Shown here: positions 51,994-60,064 of the stretch, one piece after another
How positions within the stretch are numbered: position 1 is the first letter of the stretch
How the letters are laid out: every line of letters starts with the position of its first letter
From: Streptomyces sp. CC53
GTDB lineage: Bacteria; Actinomycetota; Actinomycetes; Streptomycetales; Streptomycetaceae
NCBI RefSeq assembly: GCF_001865245.1
Contig: NZ_MKXB01000064.1
Coordinates: forward strand, 1 to 64,000
DNA: 64,000 nucleotides
Direction: 5' to 3'
The notes under the pieces: model-generated
What the model saw: the letters and a program-made list of their open reading frames with translations, nothing else
Told to the model about the DNA's origin: nothing
Database searches by the model: none
Made by a program: the position numbers and the translations under genes

Positions 51994-53808
51994 TCACACT
52001 CTTTCTGTGGTCTCGGGACGTGGGTCGCGTGCCGCGGCGGCTCTACGCGCGTACACGCGGAGCAGTTCGTGCACCCGGTACGGGCCGGGCGGGCCCTCCT
52101 CCAGGAACCCGGCGTCGGCCAGCCGCTCCAGGACGTCCTCCGTCTCGGTGCCTCCCGTGCCGAGGGCGGCGGCGCCGTCGGCGGGGCGGAAGGCGGCGGA
52201 CGGCAGGGAGGCGACCCGGACGAAGGCGTCGGCCAGGCGGGGGTCGAGCCGGCCGAGGGCGGTGTCCAGGACGCGGGTGACGGACAGTCGCGGGTCGTCC
52301 GCCAGGGAGAGCCGGGCCGGCGGGTCGCCGGCCAGCCATCCGGCGGCGTCCGCGAGTCCGAGCCCGGGGCGGGTGAGCAGCCGTGCGGCGACGATCCGCA
52401 GGGCCAGCGGGAAGTAGCCGCACAGGGCGGCGAGCCGCCGGGCCGCGGCCTCCTCGGGCCGGACCCGTTCGGCTCCGAGCGCGGCGGTCAGCAGCCGGTG
52501 GGCGTCCTCCTCGTCCAGGGTGGACAGCCGGTGCACCTGGCCGCCGTGGGTGGCGACGAGCCCGGCGAGGCCCATGCGGCTGGTGATGACGGCGGCGCTG
52601 CCGGGCCCGGTCGGCAGCAGCGGCCTGACCTGGTCGGCTTCGACCACGTCGTCCAGGACGAGGAGGACCGGGGCGTCGGAAGCGCCGTCCCCGAGGGCGG
52701 CGGCGACCGCGGCGGCGGCTTCCGCGGCGTCGCGGGGCCGCCCGTCGGCGTGCACCATCGGCACGTGCAGCAGCCCGCCGGGGAAGCGGTCCCGGACGTG
52801 GTGGGCGACGTGGTGTGCCAGGGCGGTCTTGCCGATGCCGGGGGCGCCGGACAGCAGGATGGTGACGGGCTCGTCGCGGGCTGCGGCGAGGCGGGCCGAC
52901 ATGGCTGCCGCCTCGGCCGTGCGGCCCGTGAAGGACGGCACGGGGGACACGGGGACCACCGGGGGTGGCGGCTCGCCGCCGCCCGCCGCGGGGGGTCGGC
53001 GGACGGCGACGAGGTCGGTGGCGGGGCCGGCCGCGGCGAGGGCCCGCGGGCCGTCGGCGCACGGCCCCAGGTCGTCGCCCCGGAGGATGGCCAGCTCCAG
53101 CCGGCGCAGCCCCGGCGAGGGGTCGACGCCCAGTTCTTCACGCAGGTACCGCTTCACCCGCCGGTACTCGGTCAGTGCCTCGCTCTGCCGCCCGGTGCGG
53201 TAGAGCGCCTCGATCAGCTGCTCGTGGAACCGCTCGTGCCCGGGGTGGGCGCGGGTCTCGCTCCACAGGGGCACGAGGGCCTCGCCGCAGCGGCCGAGGG
53301 ACAGTTCCAGGTCGCAGACCCGCTCGACGGTCCGCAGCCGCTCCTCGACGAGGCGCGGCGCCTCGTCGCGGTGCAGCGTCTCGGAGCGGACGTTGGCCAG
53401 CAGCGAGCCGCGCCACAGGGCCAGGGCGGCTTTGAGCGTGCGCAGTTCCGCTTCCGGGGAGTGCGTGAGCCGGGACGCCTCGCGGGTGGCGTCCCGGAAC
53501 CCGATCAGGTCGAGGCTGCGAGGTCCCGCGCTGATCCGGTAGCCGCCGGGCACCGCTTCGATGGGGGTGTCGACCACGCCGTGCTTGGCGAACAGCCGCC
53601 GCAGCCGCAGGACGCAGGTCTGGAGCGCGGCCTTCGCCGTGGCGGGCTGTTCCTCGCCCCAGATGGCCCGCTGGAGGTACTCGGCGGACACCACCCCGTT
53701 GGCGTGCAGCAGCAGGGCGGCCAGCAGGTTCGTCGGCTTGGAGGGCTGCAGGACGACGGTGTCGGTGCCGTCCGTGATGCTGAGCGGCCCGAGCAGCTCA
53801 AACCGCAT
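51994..53808 (-). CDS. SARP-family regulator with NB-ARC ATPase domain
   Basis: A 604-residue AfsR-like activator. An OmpR-type winged helix (about 1-95: MRFELLGPLSITDG, LLLHANGVVSAEYLQRAIWG in pieces) is followed by a bacterial transcriptional activation domain (about 95-245) and an NB-ARC ATPase with Walker A GAPGIGKT at 321-328 and Walker B VLLVLDDV. It lacks the TPR tail of full AfsR. SARPs recruit RNA polymerase at direct heptamer repeats, and such repeats lie upstream of the precursor. It sits six bases before the E1-like gene in the same operon. Confidence 0.9.
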   Translation of the reverse strand: MRFELLGPLSITDGTDTVVLQPSKPTNLLAALLLHANGVVSAEYLQRAIWGEEQPATAKAALQTCVLRLRRLFAKHGVVDTPIEAVPGGYRISAGPRSLDLIGFRDATREASRLTHSPEAELRTLKAALALWRGSLLANVRSETLHRDEAPRLVEERLRTVERVCDLELSLGRCGEALVPLWSETRAHPGHERFHEQLIEALYRTGRQSEALTEYRRVKRYLREELGVDPSPGLRRLELAILRGDDLGPCADGPRALAAAGPATDLVAVRRPPAAGGGEPPPPVVPVSPVPSFTGRTAEAAAMSARLAAARDEPVTILLSGAPGIGKTALAHHVAHHVRDRFPGGLLHVPMVHADGRPRDAAEAAAAVAAALGDGASDAPVLLVLDDVVEADQVRPLLPTGPGSAAVITSRMGLAGLVATHGGQVHRLSTLDEEDAHRLLTAALGAERVRPEEAAARRLAALCGYFPLALRIVAARLLTRPGLGLADAAGWLAGDPPARLSLADDPRLSVTRVLDTALGRLDPRLADAFVRVASLPSAAFRPADGAAALGTGGTETEDVLERLADAGFLEEGPPGPYRVHELLRVYARRAAAARDPRPETTERV

Positions 53809-53816
53809 GCGGTGGC

Positions 53817-54098
53817 CTAGTCCCAGCCGTTGACCAACTGGCGCAGCGCGGGCGGCGCCGCGTGCAGCGGCAGCCGCGCGGCGGCGTGCCCCGCGTGGTG
53901 GAGCGCCGCGCGGACGGCCCGCTCCGGGAGGTCCTGCGACGGGGTGGAGACGGCGGGCGCGGGGCTCCGGCCGGCCGCGGCACCGGGCGGGGTAGCCGCC
54001 GCGGCCGTCGTGGCGCCGATCGACAGCACGGCGGCGGCAAGGGCCAGGGAGGCACCGGCACGTGTCCACCCGGCGGACGTCTTCGCCGCTCCGGTCAT
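53817..54098 (-). CDS. Small secreted protein at the head of the SARP operon
   Basis: A 93-residue protein with a signal peptide (about residues 1-36: AGASLALAAAVLSIGATTAAAA) and a short mature part of about 55 residues containing HHAGHAAARLPLHAAPPALRQ and ending NGWD. No Cys in the mature part. I do not recognise the family. Its stop is eight bases before the SARP start, so it is read from the same transcript. It may be a signal, an immunity factor, or a streptomycete-specific exported peptide without a known role. Confidence 0.65.
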   Translation of the reverse strand: MTGAAKTSAGWTRAGASLALAAAVLSIGATTAAAATPPGAAAGRSPAPAVSTPSQDLPERAVRAALHHAGHAAARLPLHAAPPALRQLVNGWD

Positions 54099-54143
54099 GC
54101 TTCCCCCTCGGATCGCTGCATCGGCTCGCTCCGCTCCGGTCGT

Positions 54144-54162
54144 GTTCTGCGGTGGGCAGAAC
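54144..54162. promoter_or_regulatory. GTTCTGC-N5-GCAGAAC dyad upstream of the RiPP operon
   Basis: A perfect inverted repeat with 7-bp arms and a five-base spacer, 46 bp upstream of the first gene of the RiPP operon (small secreted protein, start 54098). Position and symmetry suggest an operator for a dimeric repressor or activator. Confidence 0.5.
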
Positions 54163-54164
54163 GA

Positions 54165-54238
54165 TGCCAGCGATGCGCCCGCGCCATGCGTGGCGGCCGT
54201 GTCAGCTTGCTGCACGGCGGATGCAGCTTGGTGCCAGA
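54165..54238. promoter_or_regulatory. TGNCAGC-like words and CAGCTTG repeat upstream of the RiPP operon
   Basis: On the plus strand TGCCAGC (54165), TGTCAGC (54200) and TGCCAGA (54232) occur at 35- and 32-bp steps, and CAGCTTG is repeated at 54203-54209 and 54224-54230. These resemble the repeats upstream of the precursor and may be SARP sites, but the spacing is less regular than at 36849-36901. Confidence 0.35.
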
Positions 54239-54505
54239 CGTGGGGCGAACCCCGCCGCACCGTGCGCCGTCGGCCGCCCCTCCGGAGCGCGGGACCGGGG
54301 CGTTGTGCGCTGCGGGGGCGTGAGGCGTGCCGCTCCCGGGTGCCGGCTTGCCACCGGAGGGCCGGCGGTACCGGCTGTTCGGGTCTCCTGTGTCCGGGGC
54401 GGCTTCGAGGACCGGCACCGCGGCTGCCTGCACACCGCTCCGTGCCGGTACGGCTTTCCGGCGCCACGCCCAGCGGTGCGGACGGAGTGCGCCGGCACCA
54501 CTGGG

Positions 54506-54943
54506 TCACCGGTCTGCGGCGTCCGCCCTTCCCCGTGCAAGGGCGAGGGAGGCGAGCGACAGGGCGATGAGCGCGCTGCCGACCGCGAGGTCGTTGACGC
54601 GGGCGGCTCCCGCCGCGGCGGTGTCGGCGTAGCTCAGCGCGAACGGGGCCACGACCAGCCACACACCGCCCGCGAGGACGATCAGGTCGGCTGCCCGCCC
54701 CCGCGGTCTGATGAGGCGTGCCAGGGCGACGCAGAAGACGACGATACCGACGAGCATCTCGGTGAGGTGGGCGTCGCCCGAGGGTTCGTTGAACGGGTAG
54801 CCGATGACCCAGGCCCCGATGAACAGCCAGATCGAGGCGGCGAGCATGAGGACGGTGATCGGCCCGTCCCTCAGTCCGCGGCCGAGCTTCCTGGTGGACG
54901 GGCGTACCTGTGAGGGGGGTGACGTGGAGTCGGTGCGGGGCAT
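54506..54943 (-). CDS. SPW repeat membrane protein
   Basis: A 145-residue membrane protein with four helices. SIWLFIGAWVIGYP and GVWLVVAPFALSY are the two SPW repeats (Ser/Ala-x-Trp with a following helix) that define the family. Function unknown; often in actinobacterial stress loci. ATG 54943 is preceded by AAAGGAGG, a near-ideal ribosome site. Confidence 0.83.
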   Translation of the reverse strand: MPRTDSTSPPSQVRPSTRKLGRGLRDGPITVLMLAASIWLFIGAWVIGYPFNEPSGDAHLTEMLVGIVVFCVALARLIRPRGRAADLIVLAGGVWLVVAPFALSYADTAAAGAARVNDLAVGSALIALSLASLALARGRADAADR

Positions 54944-55109
54944 GGCTGCCTCCTTTCCCACGCGGGCCCCGCCTCGTGGGCTCGTACGCCGTGCGGGTAC
55001 CCCCGTCAGGGCATGTCGGACAGCCGACGCAGGGGTTTCCGGTGGTGGGCACGGCCCGGAGGGCGGCCGCTCCCACCCGCAGGCCGGGGACGCTCCGCCG
55101 CCCGGTGGG

Positions 55110-55658
55110 TCACTGCTCCGGGGAGGGCGGTGTGAGACCGGGCGTCTCGTCCTCGTCGACGTACGTGGGCACCTGCGCGTGCATCTGGAGCGCCACCTCC
55201 CCGGCGCGCTCGAAGCGCAGCGTCACCCATGCGTAGTCGCCGCCGCGCAGTTCCTCCTTCACGCCGCGCAGGAGCAGGTGCGGCTGCCCCTCCGCGAGTT
55301 CCACCAGTTGCCCGGACGGCACGTCGACGGCGCCTCGCGGAGTGCCGTCCGCGGTGACGACGTCCACCGACTCGGCGATGGTCGTCGCACCGCCGAGGAG
55401 CCGGTCGGAGGTCTGCGCCTCGTTGTAGAGCCACAGGTACACGGGCACGTCGGCGCCCTCCTCCCAGGGGCCGTTCGGCGGCTCGGCCATGTGGGCGTAG
55501 CGGATCAGCATGGCCCCGACGCGGGCGTTCGCACCGGGCGGGTTGTACTTGCCCTGAGTGGAGTCGCACCCGACGAGCACCGCGGCGGCGAGACAGCCGC
55601 TCGCCAGCCCGCAGGCCGCCCGACGCAGACGGAGACCGAGACGCCGGCGGCTCTTCAT
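55110..55658 (-). CDS. PCuAC-like lipoprotein
   Basis: A 182-residue lipoprotein with signal peptide and lipobox LVGC at about residues 28-31. The mature part (VGAMLIRYAHMAEP; VYLWLYNEAQTSDRLLGG; VALQMHAQVPTYVDEDE) resembles the periplasmic PCu(A)C/DUF461 copper chaperone fold, but the full His/Met copper-binding set is not clear, so metal binding is uncertain. It is anchored to the outer face of the membrane. Confidence 0.7.
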   Translation of the reverse strand: MKSRRRLGLRLRRAACGLASGCLAAAVLVGCDSTQGKYNPPGANARVGAMLIRYAHMAEPPNGPWEEGADVPVYLWLYNEAQTSDRLLGGATTIAESVDVVTADGTPRGAVDVPSGQLVELAEGQPHLLLRGVKEELRGGDYAWVTLRFERAGEVALQMHAQVPTYVDEDETPGLTPPSPEQ

Positions 55659-55784
55659 GCGGTGGTCCTCACCTTGCTTCGCGAGTACGGATTCGCCTCC
55701 ACGTTCTCCCCTGATGCCGCTCGGGGTGTCCGGAGTTGGGCCGGATGGCGGGTGGAGGTGCCTCGGAGGTGTCAGTGGGCAGGC

Positions 55785-55853
55785 CGCGAGCCGGGGCGCG
55801 GAGGCGTCCTTCAGCAGGAAGCCGGACGGGCCCGCGCGCAGCGCCGCGTACGT
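55785..55853 (-). pseudogene. Fragment of a response-regulator receiver domain
   Basis: One minus-strand frame reads TYAALRAGPSGFLLKDASAP then RLA, which matches the conserved end of NarL-type receiver domains (ALRAG-SGFLLKDA). No phosphoacceptor region, recognition helix or start is found on either side, so only about 23 codons survive. The surrounding 55659-56179 interval holds no other recognised gene. Confidence 0.45.
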
Positions 55854-56179
55854 CCGGCGGCAGGGCGGCCCCGGCTGCGGACCCCGGAGCTCGGGCCCCG
55901 GGTTCCGGCGCTGCGCACCGGCGGATCGTGCGGCGCCGGCCGGCGCCCGCGCAGCGCGGTGAGCTCCTGCCCGGTGTGTGCGCCGCCGGCCCGGCTCGCG
56001 GTCCGCGGCCGGCCGGGTCGCTGCGACGCGGCGCGCGCGGTCGTCGGCGGAGAGCCGTCCCCGACCGCCGGCCGCGGGGGGCCTGGCGGTGCGGACGCGC
56101 TGCCGGGCGGAGCGGCACCCGTGTACGCGTCGCCGGCTGCGCACGGAACGGTGCCGGGGTGCCGCCCGGGCCGGAGGGG

Positions 56180-56911
56180 TCAGGCCCGCTCGTCGGGCTC
56201 GTCCTGCAGGCCGGCCTCGATGCGCTCCTTGCGCACGCGTCCCTCGACCGTCTCCTGTTCGGTGTACTCGTCGGTGGCCAGCCGGACCCGCTCGACGGGC
56301 TCGGTGCGTGTCTCCACGACCGGCCGCTCCTCGTGCAGGGTGACCTCGTGTTCGGACTCGGAGATCTCCGGCCCGGACAGCGCGGCGTCACGGTTGGCCT
56401 CGGTGATGGGCTCGCGTTCCAGCCGGACCTCTTCGTGGCGCACCGGGATCGTCTGCTGCACCTCCTCTGTCACGACGTACTTCCGCAGGCGGGCCCGGCC
56501 GGCTTCCCGGCGCTCGACGCCCACGTGCATCGACTCCTCCGAGAGGGTCATGGCGTCGTCGCGGCCGCCGCCCTCGGCCGCCAGGTCGCCGCCCCAGTCG
56601 ACCTCGAAGTAGTCGTACAGGCGGCGCTCCTCGTCCGCGGAGAGGTGTCCACCGGCTTCGACATCGGCCTTCGGGGCGCCCTTGACCTTGTCCTTGTCGT
56701 ACGGCACCTCCAGGTGGTCCTCCACGACGTCTGCGTCGCGCACGGGCACGAAGGATTCCCGCGATCCGAAGAGCCCGGTCGAGACCGTGACCCATTCCGC
56801 CTGGCCTGTGGCGTCGTCGAGGAGGACGTGCTTCGCTTCTCCGATCTTGCTGCCGTCCCGCGCGTACACGGGCCGGTCCAGAACTGCTGGTACCTGTTCA
56901 CGGCTCAGCAC
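56180..56911 (-). CDS. PRC-barrel and DUF2382 stress protein
   Basis: A 243-residue protein. Residues about 8-85 form a PRC-barrel (VPAVLDRPVYARDGSKIGEAKHVLLDD in pieces; VSTGLFGSRESFVPV), and residues about 130-235 a DUF2382 (YsnF/AvaK) domain (LRKYVVTEEVQQTIPVRHEEVRLEREPI in pieces). The protein is highly charged and probably cytosolic. I choose GTG 56911 because GAGGAGA sits eight bases upstream; ATG 56929 overlaps that site. A SigB-type promoter candidate precedes it. Confidence 0.83.
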   Translation of the reverse strand: MLSREQVPAVLDRPVYARDGSKIGEAKHVLLDDATGQAEWVTVSTGLFGSRESFVPVRDADVVEDHLEVPYDKDKVKGAPKADVEAGGHLSADEERRLYDYFEVDWGGDLAAEGGGRDDAMTLSEESMHVGVERREAGRARLRKYVVTEEVQQTIPVRHEEVRLEREPITEANRDAALSGPEISESEHEVTLHEERPVVETRTEPVERVRLATDEYTEQETVEGRVRKERIEAGLQDEPDERA

Positions 56912-56955
56912 GATGGCTCTCCTCAGCATCGGTGTCTTCAGGGTCTCCGCGACGC

Positions 56956-56980
56956 GTATCCCTGCCCATCAGCCGCAAAC
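56956..56980 (-). promoter_or_regulatory. SigB-type promoter candidate for the PRC-barrel/DUF2382 gene
   Basis: On the minus strand GTTT (56980-56977), 15 bases, GGATAC (56961-56956). It is the same spacing and nearly the same sequence as the element before the PRC-barrel gene at 25623. The predicted start of transcription would give a leader of about 40 bases. Confidence 0.5.
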
Positions 56981-56982
56981 GG

Positions 56983-57004
56983 GGTGAAATGCTGACATTT
57001 CACC
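56983..57004. promoter_or_regulatory. Perfect 9-bp-arm dyad upstream of the PRC-barrel gene
   Basis: GGTGAAATG (56983-56991), CTGA, CATTTCACC (56996-57004), a perfect inverted repeat adjacent to the promoter candidate and 72 bp upstream of the gene start. It is unusually AT-rich for this genome and looks like an operator. It lies in the 330-bp gap shared with the cold-shock gene. Confidence 0.5.
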
Positions 57005-57241
57005 ACTCCAAGACAGGCTGCCGCGGAGGCGCCCAGCACCCCGGCCGGCCCCGGTGGTCCAGACCCTGCGGCCCGCGCCCCTCCGGGCGGCGGGGCGCCC
57101 GCGACACGCACGAGCGGGAGCCTGTTCGTGTGGCGTTCGGCCGTGGCGTGCCGGTGTGCCGCGCACGGCCCACGTAGCGTCGGGGATGGCGTCCCGGGCA
57201 GTTGGGCCCGGGGCGTTCGGTGATGTCACGAGGAGCAGCAG

Positions 57242-57445
57242 ATGCCGACGGGAACGGTGAAATGGTTCAACAGCGAGAAGGGCTACGGCTTCATCGAGCA
57301 GGACTCGGGGGCGCCTGACGTCTTCGCCCACTACTCGGAGATCAACGGCAGCGGCTTCCGCGAGTTGCAGGAGGGGCAGAAGGTCTCCTACGAGGTCGCC
57401 CAGGGCGACCGCGGGCCGCAGGCGACGGGCATCACCGGGCACTGA
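57242..57445 (+). CDS. Cold-shock protein
   Basis: A 67-residue CspA-type OB-fold protein that binds single-stranded [22 protein letters not shown] contains RNP1 (KGYGFIE) and DVFAHYSEI is RNP2. Full length for the family. GAGGAG ribosome site three bases before ATG. A strong hairpin terminator follows, so it is a single-gene transcript. Confidence 0.93.
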   Translation: MPTGTVKWFNSEKGYGFIEQDSGAPDVFAHYSEINGSGFRELQEGQKVSYEVAQGDRGPQATGITGH

Positions 57446-57451
57446 CCCGGT

Positions 57452-57490
57452 CTCCCGGCGGCGGCACCGCGCCGGTGCCGCCGCCGGGAG
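57452..57490 (+). terminator. Strong hairpin terminator of the cold-shock gene
   Basis: A perfect 18-bp stem (57452-57469 with 57473-57490; arms start CTCCCGGCGG and end CCGCCGGGAG) around a three-base CGC loop, six bases after the stop codon. No T-tract. Confidence 0.75.
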
Positions 57491-57691
57491 GGAGGGGTGG
57501 CGGTTCCCTTTCCGGAGCCGCCACTTCGCGGGTTGCCTCAGTGCCCGACCCGCCGCCGGGCACGACCGTCGTTCCGGCAGCCGTCCTGTCGAGCCCTCAG
57601 GGAGCGGCGCCTGTCGCCGCGTTGTTCCCGACGGTGCCCGCGCGGGCACCGTGGTCACCACGGCCCCCGCCGGGCGACGATCAGCCGACCC

Positions 57692-58888
57692 TCACCCGTG
57701 GGACCCTCGCCCCCGGCCCGGGGCGTGCCGGGCGAGCACGGCGGGCTTCCCCGACAGGGAGCGCGCCAGCAGCCGGTCCACTCCCGGCAGCGCGGACAAC
57801 CGGAGGGCGGCGTGCCGCATGCGGAGCCGGGCCCGCGTGGACGGCAGGAACCACTCGGCCGCCGCCCGGCCCGCTCGCTGCCGCTCCTCCGCCACGGGCC
57901 TCCACCGGGCCTCGTAGGCGGCGGTGGCCGCCTCGACCGTTGCGCCCCGCTGGAGTTCCTCGGCGAGGACATACGCCCCGGCCACGGCCAGGGAGGCGCC
58001 CTGGCCCGCGAGCAGGGAGACGGCGTGGGCGGCGTCGCCGGTGAGCACCGTGCGGCCACGGCGCCAGCCGTCCGTGACCACCTGGGCCACGTGGTCGTAG
58101 TACAGCTCCTCGTGCGGGGGGCACTGCTCCAGGGCGCGGGGCACGACCCAGCCCAGGCCGCCGTATGCGGCGCGGAGGGCGGCGCGGGCGTCGGCGGGGC
58201 GGCGCGGATCCGTGCTGCGGTGCACGGCGAACGCGGCCACCCGCCCGTCACGCAGGGCGTAGAAGCCCATCTGGCGCCCCACGGTGTCGGTGAGGCAGAA
58301 CCGGCCGTCGACCTCGCGCCGCACGTCGGGGGCGTCGAAGAGGAAGGCCGCGGTGTGGAAGCCGAGGTGCCGCACCCGGGGCTCCTCCGGGCCGAACACG
58401 AGCGCGCGTACGGTGGAGTGGACGCCGTCGGCGCCGACCAGGAGGTCGGCGTGCTCGACGCGGCCGTCCTCGGTCGTGACGCGCACCTCGTCCCCGGTGT
58501 CCTCCACGTGTCGGGGGCCGGTGCCGAAGCGCAGGTCCACCCGGTCCGACAGGCTTTCGCGCAGGGCCCGTTCGAGATCGGGCCGCATCAGGCTCAGCAG
58601 CCGCCCGCCGACCGCCCGAGAGAACCGCCCGTAGTCCAGGCCGCCGCGCCGGCGGCCGTCCTCGTCCACGTACGCCACCTCGGACACCGGATAGGCCAGC
58701 TCCCGCAGCCGCGGCAGGAGCCCCATCGCCTCGGCGGCTTCGTGGCCGGGGCCGAAGAAGTCGACCATGTACCCCTGCTCGCGGGGGCCGGGTGACTTCT
58801 CCAGGACGATGACGTCCCAGCCCATCCCGTCCAGCCGCTGCGCGAGGGCGAGCCCCGCGATGCCGGCACCGCAGATCACCGCCCTCAC
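57692..58888 (-). CDS. FAD-dependent monooxygenase
   Basis: A 398-residue flavoprotein of the PHBH-like aromatic hydroxylase family. The N-terminal GxGxxG is VICGAGIAGLALAQRL, the FAD-ribose motif is LLVGADGVHSTVR and the late motif is TVLTGDAAHAVSLLAGQGASLAV. The substrate is unknown, possibly an aromatic or tetracycline-like compound. GTG start overlaps the TetR stop (GTGA), so the pair is coupled and the regulator probably responds to the enzyme's substrate. Confidence 0.88.
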   Translation of the reverse strand: MRAVICGAGIAGLALAQRLDGMGWDVIVLEKSPGPREQGYMVDFFGPGHEAAEAMGLLPRLRELAYPVSEVAYVDEDGRRRGGLDYGRFSRAVGGRLLSLMRPDLERALRESLSDRVDLRFGTGPRHVEDTGDEVRVTTEDGRVEHADLLVGADGVHSTVRALVFGPEEPRVRHLGFHTAAFLFDAPDVRREVDGRFCLTDTVGRQMGFYALRDGRVAAFAVHRSTDPRRPADARAALRAAYGGLGWVVPRALEQCPPHEELYYDHVAQVVTDGWRRGRTVLTGDAAHAVSLLAGQGASLAVAGAYVLAEELQRGATVEAATAAYEARWRPVAEERQRAGRAAAEWFLPSTRARLRMRHAALRLSALPGVDRLLARSLSGKPAVLARHAPGRGRGSHG

Positions 58889-59526
58889 CGTGCCTCCTCC
58901 TCACCGTCGGCGGGGTCGGCGGCCCGCAGGCCGCCGCCGTAGACCGCCAGCACCTCGTGGCCCCAGCGCTCCAGGCCGGGCGGGGAGAGCGGATCGACGC
59001 CGAGGGCCTCCTCGATGCGCCGCCGCAGCAGGAAGACGGCCAGGTCGTTGACGAGCAGGAAGGCGGCCCGCACGTCCGGGTCCCGGCCGGTGGCCGCCGC
59101 CCCCTCCCGGGCCATCTCCGCGAGGGTCCGCCGGCTCAGGTCGAGCAGCCGGCGGAAGAGGTCCTGCCCGGCGTCGCCGTCGGCGGTCAGCATGCGGCTC
59201 AGGTAGCCGGGGACGGGTGAGTCCCCGGGGAGTCCCGCTGCCACCGCCTGCGCCAGGGAGCCCACCGGACCCCCGTCCGCGACCTCCTTCAGCATCCGTT
59301 CGAACACGGCCACCACGTGGCGGTCGACTTCTTCCCGCAGCCCCTCCTTGGAACCGAAGTGGTGCACGACCAGTCCGGGTGAGACACCGGCGGCCGCAGC
59401 GATCTGCCGGACCGGCACCCGGTCCGGCCCCTTCTCGGTGAACAGCTTCAGGGCCTCGTCGCGGATCCGCGCCCGAGTGGTCCGGTCCTCGGGCTCCTGG
59501 GATGAACCTGCACGCATTGAACGCAT
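58885..59526 (-). CDS. TetR-family regulator coupled to the FAD monooxygenase
   Basis: A 213-residue TetR regulator. DNA-binding helices lie at about residues 18-62 (ALKLFTEKGPDRVPVRQIAAAAGVSPGLVVHHFGSKEGL in pieces). ATG 59526 and ATG 59517 are both possible starts. There is no ribosome site, and TAGCAT lies ten bases upstream, so a leaderless transcript is plausible. The palindrome AACGATCGTT at 59540-59549 overlaps the promoter and suggests autoregulation. Confidence 0.83.
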   Translation of the reverse strand: MRSMRAGSSQEPEDRTTRARIRDEALKLFTEKGPDRVPVRQIAAAAGVSPGLVVHHFGSKEGLREEVDRHVVAVFERMLKEVADGGPVGSLAQAVAAGLPGDSPVPGYLSRMLTADGDAGQDLFRRLLDLSRRTLAEMAREGAAATGRDPDVRAAFLLVNDLAVFLLRRRIEEALGVDPLSPPGLERWGHEVLAVYGGGLRAADPADGEEEAR

Positions 59527-59536
59527 GTACAGGATG

Positions 59537-59552
59537 CTAAACGATCGTTCAA
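59537..59552. promoter_or_regulatory. TetR operator candidate AACGATCGTT
   Basis: AACGATCGTT (59540-59549) is a perfect 10-bp palindrome within CTAAACGATCGTTCAA. It lies 14 bp upstream of the TetR start, where bound protein would block RNA polymerase. It fits common TetR operator symmetry. Confidence 0.6.
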
Positions 59553-59686
59553 TCCCGAGGGAAGGGGCCAGCAGGAAGAGGGGGGAGCGATGCATGCGGA
59601 TCGACGCTCGGACGGCTCACCCCGCAGGGCCCCGGCCAGGGCCCCGCGCGACGGCGCCCCCCCACCACCAGACCACGGCTCGCCGG

Positions 59687-60031
59687 CTACGGCTCGTCGA
59701 CCTGCCGGGCGGCAGCGGACAGGACCGCGTCGAGCAGGCCGGGGAACAGGGCGTCCAGGTCGTCGCGACGCAGGCCGTTCAGCTTGGCGGTGCCGCAGTA
59801 GACCTGACGGATGACGCCGCTCTCCCTCAGGACGCGGAAGTGGTGCGTGCTCGTCGACTTGGCCACGGGCAGCTCGACGTGCGAGCAGGAGACCTCCGAC
59901 GCGGCCGCCGCCAACTCGCGGACCACACGCAGCCGCATCGGATCGGAGAGCGCGTGGAGCACGCCTTCGAGGCGGATCTCGTCACGGGCGGGATGCGCGA
60001 GTGTACGCGGCCCGGTCGCGGCGGGTGTCAT
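59687..60031 (-). CDS. ArsR-family winged-helix regulator
   Basis: A 114-residue ArsR-type regulator. VLHALSDPMRLRVVRELAAA and AKSTSTHHFRVLRESGVIRQ are the typical helices, with the recognition helix around STHHFRVLRE. SCSHVELPV contains one Cys where metal sensors carry ELCVCDL, so redox or metal sensing is possible but not assured. It diverges from the flavin oxidoreductase and probably represses it through the paired operators between them. Confidence 0.88.
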   Translation of the reverse strand: MTPAATGPRTLAHPARDEIRLEGVLHALSDPMRLRVVRELAAAASEVSCSHVELPVAKSTSTHHFRVLRESGVIRQVYCGTAKLNGLRRDDLDALFPGLLDAVLSAAARQVDEP

Positions 60032-60064
60032 ACGGACTCCAGTGAGGTCGACTCCCCGCCATTG

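Noticed and set aside
49714..53820. 1368-codon plus-strand frame opposite E1-like and SARP genes
   Set aside because: Antisense shadow caused by third-position GC; no recognisable domain and it crosses several real genes.
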